From: Bacillus sp. CH140a_4T
GTDB taxonomy: Bacteria > Bacillota > Bacilli > Bacillales > Bacillaceae_G
Direction: 5' to 3'
Length of the DNA: 64,000 nucleotides
NCBI RefSeq assembly: GCF_008923725.1
Contig: NZ_WBPF01000013.1
Location: 558,001 to 622,000, forward strand
Shown: positions 29,577-41,849 of the stretch, piece by piece
Position numbering within the stretch: the stretch's first letter is position 1
How the letters are laid out: every line of letters begins with the position of its first letter
The notes under the pieces: generated by a model
What the model saw: the letters and a program-made list of their open reading frames with translations, nothing else
What the model was told of the DNA's origin: nothing
Database searches by the model: none
Program-made: the position numbers and the translations under genes

Positions 29577-30692
29577 TTATTCCCCTTTGAAAGCACGTTT
29601 AAGCTTTCCAAATAAACTATCATCCTGCTCTTCTTGTCCCGCAAATTCACGTAATAACTCTTTTTGATGTGAAGTTAATTTCGTCGGTACAACAACACGA
29701 ACGACTACATATTGATCTCCTTGACCGTATCCACGTACGTTCGGGGCACCTTTTCCTTTTAAGCGGAATTCTGTTCCTGTTTGTGTTCCTGCTGGAATTT
29801 TCAGCTTCACTTTCCCATGAACAGTAGGAACTTCCACTTCAGCACCAAGTGCCATTTGCGCAAATGTTAGTGGCATTTCACAAATAATATGATCTCCTTC
29901 ACGCTCAAAGAATTCATGATTTCTTACATGAACAACAACATATAAATCTCCTGCCGGTCCGCCATTTACGCCCGCTTCACCTTTTCCAGATACACGAATT
30001 TGTTGACCATTATCGATACCCGCTGGAATCTTAACGTTGATTTTTTTACGTTTACGTACTTTACCAGAACCATGACATGTCGTACATTTTTCTTTAATCA
30101 TTTGACCAGTTCCTGAACAATGACCACAAGCTTGACGGTTTACGATACGACCAAATGGTGTATTTTGTTCTACACTTACTTGCCCTGATCCCGAACAATG
30201 TTTACATGTTTCTTTTGAAGTTCCTGGTTTCGCTCCGCTACCTTTGCAAGTATCACATGGATCTTCTACCGGAATCTCAACATTTAATTCTTTACCAAAA
30301 ATAGCTTCCTCAAACTCTAAAGTAACTTGATATTGTAAGTCAGCACCTTGACGCGGAGCATTTGGATCACGACGTCTACCACCGCCGCCGCCAAAGAATG
30401 AACTAAAGATATCTTCGAAACCGAAGCCACCGCCGAAGTCTCCTCCGCCGCCAAAGCCACCGAAACCTTGATTTGCACCAGCATGACCAAATTGATCATA
30501 TTGTGCGCGCTTTTGATCGTCGCTTAATACTTCGTAGGCTTCTTGTACTTCTTTAAACTTTTCAATTGCATTTTCTTCTTTACTTACGTCTGGATGGTAT
30601 TTTTTAGCCAAACGACGATACGCTTTTTTTATTTCATCTTTTGAAGCACCCTGGCTAAGTCCAAGGACCTCATAATAGTCTCGTTTACTCAT
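29577..30692 (-). CDS. dnaJ: Co-chaperone DnaJ
   Basis: A 371-residue type I J-protein: J domain with HPD near 33, Gly/Phe-rich linker at about 77-125, four CxxCxGxG zinc repeats at about 147-205, and the C-terminal substrate domains. It stimulates DnaK. The ATG at 30692 gives the canonical start [11 protein letters not shown]; the upstream extension to 30737 is not family-like. A hairpin separates it from dnaK. Confidence 0.97.
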   Translation of the reverse strand: MSKRDYYEVLGLSQGASKDEIKKAYRRLAKKYHPDVSKEENAIEKFKEVQEAYEVLSDDQKRAQYDQFGHAGANQGFGGFGGGGDFGGGFGFEDIFSSFFGGGGGRRRDPNAPRQGADLQYQVTLEFEEAIFGKELNVEIPVEDPCDTCKGSGAKPGTSKETCKHCSGSGQVSVEQNTPFGRIVNRQACGHCSGTGQMIKEKCTTCHGSGKVRKRKKINVKIPAGIDNGQQIRVSGKGEAGVNGGPAGDLYVVVHVRNHEFFEREGDHIICEMPLTFAQMALGAEVEVPTVHGKVKLKIPAGTQTGTEFRLKGKGAPNVRGYGQGDQYVVVRVVVPTKLTSHQKELLREFAGQEEQDDSLFGKLKRAFKGE

Positions 30693-30825
30693 AAATTTAC
30701 AACCCCCGAATCTTTCACATAAACGTAATTTTAACACCGAAAGAAAGTGCTTTGCAACAAAGTTTCCTCACTTACAGTATGCAAAGTAAAAAACTTAAAA
30801 ACCTCACACTTTTCTTTTCATTCGT

Positions 30826-30868
30826 GAAAAAAGCCAAAGCCAAGGCACGCTTGACTTTGACTTTTTGT
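30826..30868 (-). terminator. Hairpin between dnaK and dnaJ
   Basis: Minus-strand stem GTCAAAGTCAAG / CTTGGCTTTGGC (two G-U pairs) followed by TTTTTT, 20-60 bp after dnaK. It could lower expression of dnaJ relative to dnaK. Confidence 0.6.
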
Positions 30869-30885
30869 CATCTTACTTATTTATA

Positions 30886-33314
<2,429 letters not shown>

Positions 33315-33428
33315 AATATTCACCTCCTTAAAAGGTATTAGGTATTATGCTGAACACAATTACCTAAGCATTATATATTACACACAGCAATGAAAATTTC
33401 ATTACTTGAGCGAATGTATTACTCTCAT

Positions 33429-34445
33429 TTACTTTTTAAGTCCATCAGTAAATTGTCTCGTAAATAACTGTAACAAACTAATTACCCGAGAGTATTGCAT
33501 TCTTGTCGGACCTAAAATAGCAATTGTTCCAAGCTGTTCTTCTCCAATCGAATACGTTGCAGAAATTAAACTACAATCTTCCATGGCCGTCGCAGAGTTT
33601 TCCCTACCAATTTTCACTTGAATACCTACTTGTTTATGACGCAAAATGTCATAAAACTCAGCTTCATTATCAATCATCGTCAGCAAGGATCTTACTTTGT
33701 GAATGTCATGGAACTCTGGTTGCGAAAGCATATTTGCTTTTCCTCCAAAGTATATCTTTTCCGATAAAGGAACTTGAAATGTACCATCTAACATTTTTAT
33801 TGCACTATCGTAATTATGAACATACCCACGTAAAACTGTAACAATCTCTTTCAAGATTTTGTTATGCAGTTCTGCCATTGGTATGCCCGACAGCTTTTCA
33901 TTTAAAATATTAACCATTTTTTCTAAATCTGATAAATCAACAGATTCCGGAACGGTAATCGTTTTGCTTTGTACATGCCCTGTATCCGTTACAATAATAG
34001 CGACTGCAGTTTGACGATCAAGCGGTACAATTTGTACGTTTTTAAGTTTATTTGTGCTTAACTTCGGTCCAAGAACAATGGCCGTATAATTCGTAAGCTC
34101 TGATAAAATTTGAGCCGATTGCTGTGCAATCTTTTCCGCTTCAAAAATTCTTTCAGCAAATAAATCTTTAATTTGTACAATTTCATCGTTCGGTAAGTTT
34201 TGCGGCGCTAAAAGATGATCTACATAAAAACGATATCCTTTTTCAGAAGGAACACGTCCTGAAGAACTATGCGTTTTCTCAATAAATCCTAGTTCCTCTA
34301 AATCAGCCATTTCATTTCGAATAGTAGCTGAACTAAACGTAATTTCATCTTTCTTAGCCAACGTCCTCGACCCAACAGGTTGCGCTGATCCAATAAAGTC
34401 ATCAATAATTGTTTGTAAAATTAAGAGCTGACGTTCCGTAAGCAT
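33429..34445 (-). CDS. hrcA: Heat-inducible transcription repressor HrcA
   Basis: A 338-residue repressor of class I heat-shock genes: N-terminal winged helix (about 1-70, with [10 protein letters not shown]), a GAF-like domain and a dimerisation domain. It binds CIRCE and needs GroEL for activity. First gene of the operon; its own CIRCE lies 17 bp upstream, giving autoregulation. Confidence 0.97.
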   Translation of the reverse strand: MLTERQLLILQTIIDDFIGSAQPVGSRTLAKKDEITFSSATIRNEMADLEELGFIEKTHSSSGRVPSEKGYRFYVDHLLAPQNLPNDEIVQIKDLFAERIFEAEKIAQQSAQILSELTNYTAIVLGPKLSTNKLKNVQIVPLDRQTAVAIIVTDTGHVQSKTITVPESVDLSDLEKMVNILNEKLSGIPMAELHNKILKEIVTVLRGYVHNYDSAIKMLDGTFQVPLSEKIYFGGKANMLSQPEFHDIHKVRSLLTMIDNEAEFYDILRHKQVGIQVKIGRENSATAMEDCSLISATYSIGEEQLGTIAILGPTRMQYSRVISLLQLFTRQFTDGLKK

Positions 34446-34461
34446 CTCATCATCACCTCTG

Positions 34462-34488
34462 TTAGCACTCTTTACCTTCGAGTGCTAA
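34462..34488 (-). promoter_or_regulatory. CIRCE operator of the hrcA operon
   Basis: Perfect TTAGCACTC-N9-GAGTGCTAA inverted repeat, the HrcA binding site, between the promoter region and the hrcA start. A TTGACA-like hexamer lies at 34523-34528 on the minus strand, though I could not pair it with a clear -10. Confidence 0.97.
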
Positions 34489-34578
34489 ATCTATTAATAA
34501 CTTACCAAAATTGACATTCAATTGTCAACGGAAACGTCACGAAATAATGAAACTTTTTCACGTTTATGGAACATTTAA

Positions 34579-35718
34579 TTAGTCAATCAAAAATGATTGG
34601 AATACTTCATTCCCTAATAATTTTCCTTTTCGCGTTAAACAAACATATCCATCTTTCTCTTCAAGCAATCCTTGTTCTTGATTTTTTTGCAACTGCTTCG
34701 CGAAAACTTGATCCATCTCCATATTAAATTTCTTTTGAAACGCTACTTTAGATACACCTTTTGTTTTTCGAAGTCCTAAGAACAACTCTTCTTCCATTTT
34801 TTCTTTCTCCGTCACCGCGTGAACATCTAAATACGGAAATCCAGTTTCATCGATTTTATTGAAATATTGCTTGAGCGGCCCTACATTTTGGATACGTTCT
34901 CCATTTACATAACTATGCGCTCCAGCTCCAAATCCATAATACTCCTCATTATTCCAGTATGTGAGATTGTGTCTACTTTCATTATCACCTTTTGAGAAAT
35001 TGCTAATTTCATACTGGGTATAGCCATGTTTCCCCATTTCATCCATTACCATTTCATACATTTTCGCTTCATGATCTTCACCTGGAAGTCTTAATTTCCC
35101 TTTATTCATTAAGTTATAAAACACAGTTTTCGGTTCCACAATTAATGAATATGCCGAGAAATGTTGTACACCGAGCGTAAAAGCAATATCTAATGTTTCT
35201 TTTACATCTTCTATTGTCTGCCCTGGCAGAGCATAAATAATATCTACATTTATATTTTTAAAGCCCACTTCCTGCGCTTCTCTAATTGCTACAAATGCAT
35301 CTTCCCTCGTATGCTTACGCCCAATTTTCTCAAGCAACTCATCCCGAAATGTTTGCACACCAAAACTAATTCGGTTCACTCCACCTTCTAGCAATACATT
35401 TAACTTCTCTTTCGGTAAATCACCCGGATTCGCTTCAAATGTTAATTCACAATTTGGAGCAAACGGACGTAAGCGGCGGTTTATAATATCTAGTAACTTT
35501 TTTGTCTGCTCCATATTTAACGCTGTCGGAGTTCCTCCACCAACAAAAATCGTTTTCATACTATCAAACGGTACTTTTTGAACTGTATTTATTATTTCTT
35601 TCTCTAAATACTCTAAATATTGATCGACCGGTTGGCGTTCAATAAACACTTTATTAAAATCACAATAGTGACAAATATGCTGACAAAATGGAATATGAAT
35701 ATATGCAGCTTGTACCAA
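34579..35718 (-). CDS. hemW: HemW, haem chaperone-like radical SAM protein
   Basis: A 379-residue HemN-related radical SAM protein with the cluster motif C12-x3-C16-x2-C19. It lacks the N-terminal segment of true coproporphyrinogen dehydrogenase HemN, so it fits HemW, reported to carry haem rather than oxidise the porphyrin. B. subtilis has the orthologue (yqeR/hemN) between lepA and hrcA. Here an HxlR regulator is inserted before it. Confidence 0.9.
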   Translation of the reverse strand: MVQAAYIHIPFCQHICHYCDFNKVFIERQPVDQYLEYLEKEIINTVQKVPFDSMKTIFVGGGTPTALNMEQTKKLLDIINRRLRPFAPNCELTFEANPGDLPKEKLNVLLEGGVNRISFGVQTFRDELLEKIGRKHTREDAFVAIREAQEVGFKNINVDIIYALPGQTIEDVKETLDIAFTLGVQHFSAYSLIVEPKTVFYNLMNKGKLRLPGEDHEAKMYEMVMDEMGKHGYTQYEISNFSKGDNESRHNLTYWNNEEYYGFGAGAHSYVNGERIQNVGPLKQYFNKIDETGFPYLDVHAVTEKEKMEEELFLGLRKTKGVSKVAFQKKFNMEMDQVFAKQLQKNQEQGLLEEKDGYVCLTRKGKLLGNEVFQSFLID

Positions 35719-35740
35719 ATATAACTCCTACCTTTCTAAA

Positions 35741-35768
35741 AAGAAAACCTCCGCACTCCGGAGGAATC
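35741..35768 (-). terminator. Terminator of the HxlR-type gene
   Basis: Minus-strand stem CCTCCG / CGGAGG followed by TTTTCTTTTT, between the regulator and hemW. Confidence 0.7.
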
Positions 35769-35769
35769 T

Positions 35770-36144
35770 TTACTTCTCTAACGTATTACGAATTTGTTCC
35801 ATTCGCATTTTTCCCCAATCATACATCATTTCAACGATCGGTAAAAGCGACATGCCTAATTCCGTCATACAATACTCTACTCGCGGAGGAATTTCTGGAT
35901 ATACCGTGCGATCAACAATCCCATCTTCCATTAACTCTTTTAATTGGTTCGACAAAACTTTATGAGAAATGCTTGGGAATAATCGTTGTAATTCACTAAA
36001 ACGATGAGGCCCTTCCACACCAAGATGCCACAGTATCACAACTTTCCACTTCCCGCTAATAATAGAAAGCGTCAATTCCTTTTCACAATTAAAATTGCCA
36101 TTTTGTATTTTCTCGCGAATATCTTTTCGAATATTTTCGGACAT
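35770..36144 (-). CDS. HxlR-family winged-helix regulator
   Basis: A 124-residue MarR-like regulator of the HxlR/DUF24 family: NCEKELTLSIISGKWK opens the winged helix, followed by HRFSELQRLFPSISHKVLSNQLKEL. The conserved N-terminal Cys (C20) is the residue used for thiol-based redox sensing in relatives such as YodB and HypR. Its target is unknown. It has its own terminator and sits between lepA and hemW, which are adjacent in B. subtilis, so it is probably a lineage insertion. Confidence 0.85.
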   Translation of the reverse strand: MSENIRKDIREKIQNGNFNCEKELTLSIISGKWKVVILWHLGVEGPHRFSELQRLFPSISHKVLSNQLKELMEDGIVDRTVYPEIPPRVEYCMTELGMSLLPIVEMMYDWGKMRMEQIRNTLEK

Positions 36145-36237
36145 TAATAGTCTCCTAACTCTATATCAATCATTCATAAATATAGCCACCTCACTATTGT
36201 AAATGAGAGAAGCTACGTTGTCTAAAAAGTAATTATA

Positions 36238-36275
36238 CATAAAAAAGAAGCCGTATAAACGGCTTCTTTTTTTAT
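36238..36275 (-). terminator. Terminator of lepA
   Basis: Stem AAGAAGCCGT / ACGGCTTCTT with flanking T runs, 30 bp after the lepA stop. Confidence 0.8.
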
Positions 36276-36304
36276 CTCAATTCGTACGAAATAACAATCA
36301 ATTA

Positions 36305-38128
36305 TTAGTTGTCATCCATTTTCAGTACAGCCATGAATGCTTCTTGCGGTACTTCTACAGAACCAACAGACTTCATACGTTTTTTACCTTCTTTTTGCTT
36401 ATCAAGAAGTTTACGCTTACGAGAAATGTCACCACCGTAACATTTCGCAAGTACGTTTTTACGCATCGCCTTAATTGTAGAACGTGCTACAACCTTGTTT
36501 CCGATAGTCGCCTGAATTGGTACTTCGAACTGTTGTCTTGGAATTAATTCTTTTAATTTCTCTACGATTACTTTACCACGGTCATACGCTGAATCACGGT
36601 GTACGATAAATGATAGAGCATCGACTTGTTCATTATTTAAAAGAATATCCATTTTCACAAGTTTCGACGGTTTATAACCAATTAACTCATAGTCAAACGA
36701 TGCATATCCTTTTGTATTTGATTTCAACTGATCAAAGAAGTCATATACGATCTCTGATAACGGAATTTCGTATGTTAGTGTAACACGTGTTTCATCTAAA
36801 TATTGCATATCAATAAACGTTCCACGTTTACCTTGGCAAATTTCCATTACAGCTCCAACATAGTCATTCGGAACCATAATTGACGCCTTCACAAACGGCT
36901 CTTCTACACGATCGATAGACTGTGGATCCGGCATATTAGATGGGTTATCAACAATAACATCTTCACCGCTCGTTAAATAAACTTTATAAATAACACTTGG
37001 CGCTGTTGTAATTAAGTCAATTTTGAATTCACGTTCAATACGTTCTTGAATGATTTCCATGTGAAGAAGTCCTAAGAAACCACAACGGAAACCAAATCCT
37101 AGCGCTTGAGATGTTTCTGGTTCAAACTCAAGAGCAGAATCGTTTAACTCTAATTTTTCTAACGCATCACGTAAGTCGTTGTAACGTGCAGAATCGATTG
37201 GATATAAACCACAGAATACCATTGGGTTTAATTTACGATAACCCGCTAACGGCTCTGCAGCTTGACGTTTCGCGTGTGTAATCGTATCACCAACACGTGT
37301 GTCACCCACATTTTTAATCGATGCTGCTAAGAAACCTACATCACCTACTGTTAATTCGTCACGTTGCGTTGTTTTCGGTGTAAACACACCTACTTCTGTT
37401 ACTTCAAATTCTTTTCCAGTTGCCATCATACGTACTTTATCGCCAACTTTTACCGTTCCGTTTACAACACGGATATATGCAATTACACCGCGGTATGGAT
37501 CATATAAAGAATCGAAAATCATACATTGTAAAGGCTCTTCTGAATCACCTGTTGGAGCCGGTACCTTTTCAACGATTTGTTCTAAAATATCTTCAATACC
37601 AATACCAGCTTTCGCTGAAGCAAGTACAGCTTCCGATGCATCTAAACCAATTACATCTTCTACCTCTTGACGTACACGTTCTGGGTCCGCACTTGGTAAG
37701 TCAATTTTATTAATAACCGGTAAAATTTCTAAATTGTTATCAAGCGCTAAGTATACGTTCGCTAATGTTTGCGCCTCAATACCTTGCGCTGCATCCACAA
37801 CAAGAATTGCACCTTCACAAGCCGCTAAACTACGAGATACTTCGTACGTAAAGTCGACGTGTCCTGGAGTATCGATTAAGTGAAGAATATACTCTTCACC
37901 GTCTTTCGCTTTATACGTTAGTTGTACTGCATTTAATTTAATTGTAATACCGCGCTCACGCTCTAAATCCATAGAGTCAAGCAATTGAGCCTTCATTTCA
38001 CGTTGTGTTAACGCGTTTGTTTTCTCTAAAATACGGTCTGCTAACGTTGATTTTCCGTGGTCAATATGAGCAATGATAGAGAAATTACGGATTTTGGACT
38101 GTCTTTTTGCTCTTTCTTCTTTGTTCAT
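36305..38128 (-). CDS. lepA: LepA (EF4), ribosome-associated GTPase
   Basis: A 607-residue translational GTPase: G1 [10 protein letters not shown] near 20, G3 DTPGHVDF near 87, G4 NKIDLP near 140, then EF-G-like domains and the special C-terminal domain with [13 protein letters not shown] near 563. It remodels elongating ribosomes or helps initiation. Monocistronic appearance, with 210 bp to yqxA. Confidence 0.97.
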   Translation of the reverse strand: MNKEERAKRQSKIRNFSIIAHIDHGKSTLADRILEKTNALTQREMKAQLLDSMDLERERGITIKLNAVQLTYKAKDGEEYILHLIDTPGHVDFTYEVSRSLAACEGAILVVDAAQGIEAQTLANVYLALDNNLEILPVINKIDLPSADPERVRQEVEDVIGLDASEAVLASAKAGIGIEDILEQIVEKVPAPTGDSEEPLQCMIFDSLYDPYRGVIAYIRVVNGTVKVGDKVRMMATGKEFEVTEVGVFTPKTTQRDELTVGDVGFLAASIKNVGDTRVGDTITHAKRQAAEPLAGYRKLNPMVFCGLYPIDSARYNDLRDALEKLELNDSALEFEPETSQALGFGFRCGFLGLLHMEIIQERIEREFKIDLITTAPSVIYKVYLTSGEDVIVDNPSNMPDPQSIDRVEEPFVKASIMVPNDYVGAVMEICQGKRGTFIDMQYLDETRVTLTYEIPLSEIVYDFFDQLKSNTKGYASFDYELIGYKPSKLVKMDILLNNEQVDALSFIVHRDSAYDRGKVIVEKLKELIPRQQFEVPIQATIGNKVVARSTIKAMRKNVLAKCYGGDISRKRKLLDKQKEGKKRMKSVGSVEVPQEAFMAVLKMDDN

Positions 38129-38285
38129 CTATGTTCTCAACTCCTAATAGTCTCGCCAATATACACTAGCACTGATTATATCAATAGAGCAGCAAAGATT
38201 CAATGAAAACTCGTGCTGCTTACAATACAAATCATTCTATCTATATCTTATGCGAACAAACCATAAGAGACAAACCTTTTTCAAA

Positions 38286-38326
38286 TTAAAAAACGGCTGT
38301 CTTACAAATCTGTAAAACAGCCGTCC
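38286..38326 (-). terminator. Terminator of gpr-yqxA
   Basis: Stem ACGGCTGT / ACAGCCGT with an inner TACA/TGTA pairing and TTTTTT on the minus strand, right after yqxA. Confidence 0.8.
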
Positions 38327-38338
38327 TCCGTTTGACTC

Positions 38339-38701
38339 TTAACTAAAAATTTCTTTTACTTTCCCGACAACTATATCTGTTCCAAACCTTGTTATTTCAT
38401 AGGCAACACTTGCTATCGCCATACCCATCCCTTCTACAACATTAAAACTTCTTAAACTTTCTAATTGTTTTTGTTTTTCAGTAGCGGAAAATGAACCCTC
38501 CAAAATTTCTGATTCAGCAGCCTCACCTTTTGTTCCTGTCATATGAGCGATTTGTTCATACGACATTTGCTGATAACCTTTCATACTTTTCAAACCATGA
38601 TTAGCAAGTGCCACCCCTGCTATTATCATAAGTAAACATAAGGCCGCACTACATATACATAAAAGCGAAAAGCGGCTTAAACGATTATCGTCTCTTCCCA
38701 T
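38339..38701 (-). CDS. yqxA: YqxA-like protein (DUF3679)
   Basis: A 120-residue protein with one membrane helix near the N-terminus (about 12-33) and a Gly/Glu-containing outer part. It matches the B. subtilis YqxA position downstream of gpr, upstream of lepA. Function unknown. The ATG at 38701 overlaps the gpr stop (TGATG). spoIIP, which lies between the two in B. subtilis, is not here. Confidence 0.8.
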   Translation of the reverse strand: MGRDDNRLSRFSLLCICSAALCLLMIIAGVALANHGLKSMKGYQQMSYEQIAHMTGTKGEAAESEILEGSFSATEKQKQLESLRSFNVVEGMGMAIASVAYEITRFGTDIVVGKVKEIFS

Positions 38702-39804
38702 CAATGTGTATATGCTCCGGTATTATCTTGGTCAATTTGATGATGCAAGGCTGCATTTAAACCACTCGCTATTACATTTGCCATATCTTCTATGAATGCA
38801 TCCACTTCTTTCGGAGTCACCATTAAATTATGGCCAAGAGGAGATAACACTTCATAAATTAATTTTCTCTTCTCTTCATCTTCCAGTGTACCTACAGCAC
38901 CTAAAAACATATTCCGACTCTTTTCATCCGGCATATCTTCTTCTGTTAATTTTTTCTTTTCTCCAAATGTAAAACCAGCTGGTAACAAAGAACGGGAAGG
39001 TTTGTTTCCTTCTTTCATCTCCCGTCCAAAATGTTTCAAAATAAAATCAATTGTATCGCTTGTAATCGAAACTGCATCAACCACAGTCGGAACACCAATC
39101 GCGATAACAGGAATACCCAATGTTTCTTTACTGAGTTCCTTACGTTTATTCCCAACACCCGATCCTGGATGAATTCCCGTATCAGAAATTTGTATCGTAC
39201 TATTTACTCGTTCAATAGAACGGGCAGCTAATGCATCAATTGCAATGACAAAGTCTGGCTTTGTCTTCTCAATAATTCCATAAATGACATCGCTCGTTTC
39301 GATTCCTGTAATTCCCATTACCCCCGGCCGAATTGCACTAACAGGTCTAAACCCTTCTTCTACACTTTCAGGCTGCAATTGAAACAAATGTCTCGTTACC
39401 AATACATTTTCTACAACTATCGGCCCAAGCGCATCTGGCGTGACATTCCAATTCCCAAGACCAACAATTAAACAACTCGCTTCCTTCGTAACGCCAACTT
39501 CTTCTAAGAAATAAGAAAATTCTTTTGCAAAAATGCGCTCTACTTTTTGTTGCAATTCCGTATCTTGTTGACGTATACCTTGCACTTCAAGCGTTAAATA
39601 ACTCCCAGGTTTTTTTCCCATCGATTCAGAGGCAACTTCATCAATCGTTACTTTCGTAATAGTAACACCTTCTTCTTCCCTCTCTTTTACAATAACTCCT
39701 TGTATCCCTTTTTGCTCTTCTTGACGCTCTTGCAACATTTGATGAGCCTCTACAGCAAGGTCAGTTCTAACGCTATATTTACTTAAATCTAATGGTTCTT
39801 TCAT
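38701..39804 (-). CDS. gpr: Germination protease Gpr
   Basis: A 367-residue aspartic-like protease that degrades small acid-soluble spore proteins during germination. It is made as a zymogen: residues 1-15 (ending near [10 protein letters not shown]) are the pro-segment removed late in sporulation. Conserved [15 protein letters not shown] near 129 and the DALAARS segment near 190 are seen. Start at 39804 has an ATACGATG context with GGAGGCGAT RBS. Confidence 0.95.
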   Translation of the reverse strand: MKEPLDLSKYSVRTDLAVEAHQMLQERQEEQKGIQGVIVKEREEEGVTITKVTIDEVASESMGKKPGSYLTLEVQGIRQQDTELQQKVERIFAKEFSYFLEEVGVTKEASCLIVGLGNWNVTPDALGPIVVENVLVTRHLFQLQPESVEEGFRPVSAIRPGVMGITGIETSDVIYGIIEKTKPDFVIAIDALAARSIERVNSTIQISDTGIHPGSGVGNKRKELSKETLGIPVIAIGVPTVVDAVSITSDTIDFILKHFGREMKEGNKPSRSLLPAGFTFGEKKKLTEEDMPDEKSRNMFLGAVGTLEDEEKRKLIYEVLSPLGHNLMVTPKEVDAFIEDMANVIASGLNAALHHQIDQDNTGAYTH

Positions 39805-39985
39805 CGTATCGCCTCCGTAATTCATAGTAAATATCGTTAGATTTCCCAAAGTTATATAAGGTCATTCTTTCCTTTACGTGAAATTTCATTGATATACTAT
39901 TGCAATTCTCTTCACCGTTTGATAGAATATCACTTGTTCTATGTTAAGAATCGAGTCATTCGATTGCACCAGGGAGGTGAAAAGT

Positions 39986-40243
39986 ATGGCAAACATCAAA
40001 TCTGCTATCAAACGCGCTAAACTTAGCGAAGAGCGTCGTTCACATAACGCTTCTATCAAGTCTGACATGCGTTCTGCTGTTAAAACTGTAGAAGCTTTAG
40101 TTACTAATAACGATCTTGAAAATGCTAAAGAAGCTTTCAAAACTGCTTCTAAAAAACTTGACAAAGCAGCTCGTAAAGGTCTTATCCACCAAAACGCTGC
40201 AGCTCGTCAAAAATCTCGCTTAGCGAAACAAGTAAACGCGTAA
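39986..40243 (+). CDS. rpsT: 30S ribosomal protein S20
   Basis: An 85-residue basic helical ribosomal protein ([12 protein letters not shown] start). RBS AGGGAGGTG precedes the ATG. It is divergent from gpr and convergent with holA. Confidence 0.97.
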   Translation: MANIKSAIKRAKLSEERRSHNASIKSDMRSAVKTVEALVTNNDLENAKEAFKTASKKLDKAARKGLIHQNAAARQKSRLAKQVNA

Positions 40244-40250
40244 GGCGTTT

Positions 40251-40280
40251 AAAAAACGATCCATTTGGATCGTTTTTTTA
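40251..40280 (+). terminator. Terminator of rpsT
   Basis: Stem AAACGATCC / GGATCGTTT and a T run. Confidence 0.85.
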
Positions 40281-40284
40281 TATA

Positions 40285-40320
40285 CAAAAAAGTTCACGTG
40301 CTTAGCACGTGAACTTTTTG
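40285..40320 (-). terminator. Terminator of holA
   Basis: Stem AAGTTCACGTGC / GCACGTGAACTT with minus-strand TTTTTTG, adjacent to the holA stop. Confidence 0.8.
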
Positions 40321-40325
40321 TTTCA

Positions 40326-41336
40326 TCACATATGATTTAACCGCATTAAGAAAAACTCAAGCACAAGTTTCTTATCCATTTTTCCTGTCTTCATACTATA
40401 ATCAGCTTCCGCTAATTCTATAATCACTTTTTTTAATTCTTCAAAAGAGAAAAACTTCGTTTGATTCATCGCTAACTTTACACGATATGGATGCACACCA
40501 ATATGAGACGCAATTTGATTTTGTCCATAACCACGTTGCTGTAACTCTTTCACTTGATAGAGCAAGCGGAATTGACTTACTAATAATGCAAGCAGTTTAA
40601 TGGGTTCCTCTTGCTGCGTAAATAATCCATCCAAAATTTGCATCGCACCCGCGATATCTTTTTTCACCACTTTTTCTGTCAAAGCAAACACATTTTGTTC
40701 AACCGATTTTGGCACAAGTTCTGCAACGAGTTTCGGTGTAACCTCTCCGCCCATACCGACGTATAACGTTAACTTGTCCATTTCCTTCGCCAACATCGTT
40801 ACATTACTTCCCACAAGCTCTAACAACAAACTAACAGCTGCATTATCAATATGTACATGCACTTCATCTGCACGAGCAACAATCCACTTCTGAACATCCT
40901 GCACTTGCATCGCATTCGCTTCTACTACATCCGCTGTTTTCTTTAATAGTTTTGTAATTTTTTTTCGTTCATCAAGTTTTTCGTAAGGCGCAACAAAAAC
41001 AAGAATAGAAAATGGAGAAGGCTCCCCAATATATTCTTCTAAAATTTTTATATTTTGCTCTAATTTTTGTTTTTGTGAAGTTAAAAATAGTGGTGATTTT
41101 ATTAATATCACTTTACGTTCTCCGAAAAAAGGAAGTGTACGTGCATCCTCAACCACATCTTCTAAATACGCTTCTTCTAAATCATATGTCACAACATTAA
41201 ACTCGCGATCTTCCTCTTCAAGCGCTTCTGTTGTAATAAGCTTTATCGTTTCATTTATAAAAAACGCTTCCGTTCCATATAGTAAATACAACGGAACAAA
41301 CTGCTTCTTTTTAATCTTTTTATGTATATCACTCAT
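40326..41336 (-). CDS. holA: DNA polymerase III subunit delta (HolA)
   Basis: A 336-residue clamp-loader subunit, orthologue of B. subtilis YqeN. N-terminal AAA-type fold with YLLYGTEAFFINE near 17, then helical domains II and III with the QFRLLYQVKELQQRG segment near 249. It opens the beta clamp for loading. Next to rpsT as in B. subtilis. Confidence 0.93.
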   Translation of the reverse strand: MSDIHKKIKKKQFVPLYLLYGTEAFFINETIKLITTEALEEEDREFNVVTYDLEEAYLEDVVEDARTLPFFGERKVILIKSPLFLTSQKQKLEQNIKILEEYIGEPSPFSILVFVAPYEKLDERKKITKLLKKTADVVEANAMQVQDVQKWIVARADEVHVHIDNAAVSLLLELVGSNVTMLAKEMDKLTLYVGMGGEVTPKLVAELVPKSVEQNVFALTEKVVKKDIAGAMQILDGLFTQQEEPIKLLALLVSQFRLLYQVKELQQRGYGQNQIASHIGVHPYRVKLAMNQTKFFSFEELKKVIIELAEADYSMKTGKMDKKLVLEFFLMRLNHM

Positions 41337-41682
41337 ACTTTTTCCTACTCCCTAACTTGGCAATATATATTTATACTAATGCCCTAGCTTTTGTTTTACA
41401 AGTACAAAGGAACAGGCTGTATAACCCGTCCCTTTATTTATATTAAACGCCACGCAATAAGCCCCGGGTTTCTTATTGGTGTGCGGTAATCACCTTCCCT
41501 TTATTATTCACAATAAAAATTCGAGTATAAGTGCCAACTGTTAACATGCTTGGAAACAAAAAACTCACGTTACTTCATGATCTAAAAGTAGTAAAAACGC
41601 TCTATTTCTCTTCATATGGAAATTGTAGATTTTTTTCTGACAATATTTTATACTAAAGTGGAATGTTGGGGAGGGATTCTAA
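41337..41682. other. Gene-poor region between holA and yqzM
   Basis: About 345 bases. On the minus strand there is a 24-codon frame (from about 41540) encoding TRIFIVNNKGKVITAHQ, without a good RBS, and an imperfect hairpin of AAAGGGACGGG type at 41406-41437. The yqzM promoter should lie in the last 100 bases. No gene can be supported. Confidence 0.4.
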
Positions 41683-41817
41683 ATGAATGATTTTGAACAA
41701 AATGTTCAAAGTAAACGCAATGACGCTATTGATTCAGGGGTAGGATTTATCGTCTCATTTGGTTTTTTCGCAACACTTTTCATCATTGCAACTGTTATTA
41801 AATTTATCGGTTCTTAA
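41683..41817 (+). CDS. yqzM: YqzM small membrane protein
   Basis: A 44-residue protein (start MNDFEQNVQSKRND) with one transmembrane helix (about 21-42). RBS GGGGAGGG. B. subtilis has YqzM, same length, between holA and comEC. Function unknown. Confidence 0.88.
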   Translation: MNDFEQNVQSKRNDAIDSGVGFIVSFGFFATLFIIATVIKFIGS

Positions 41818-41849
41818 AGACTGCTGCTTACTGGCAGTCTTCTTTTTTA
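41816..41849. terminator. Bidirectional terminator between yqzM and comEC
   Basis: Stem AGACTGC / GCAGTCT followed by a T run on the plus strand, placed between convergent stop codons. Confidence 0.75.

Noticed and set aside
41465..41540. 24-codon minus-strand frame between holA and yqzM
   Set aside because: No ribosome site and too short to judge; kept only as a note on the region.
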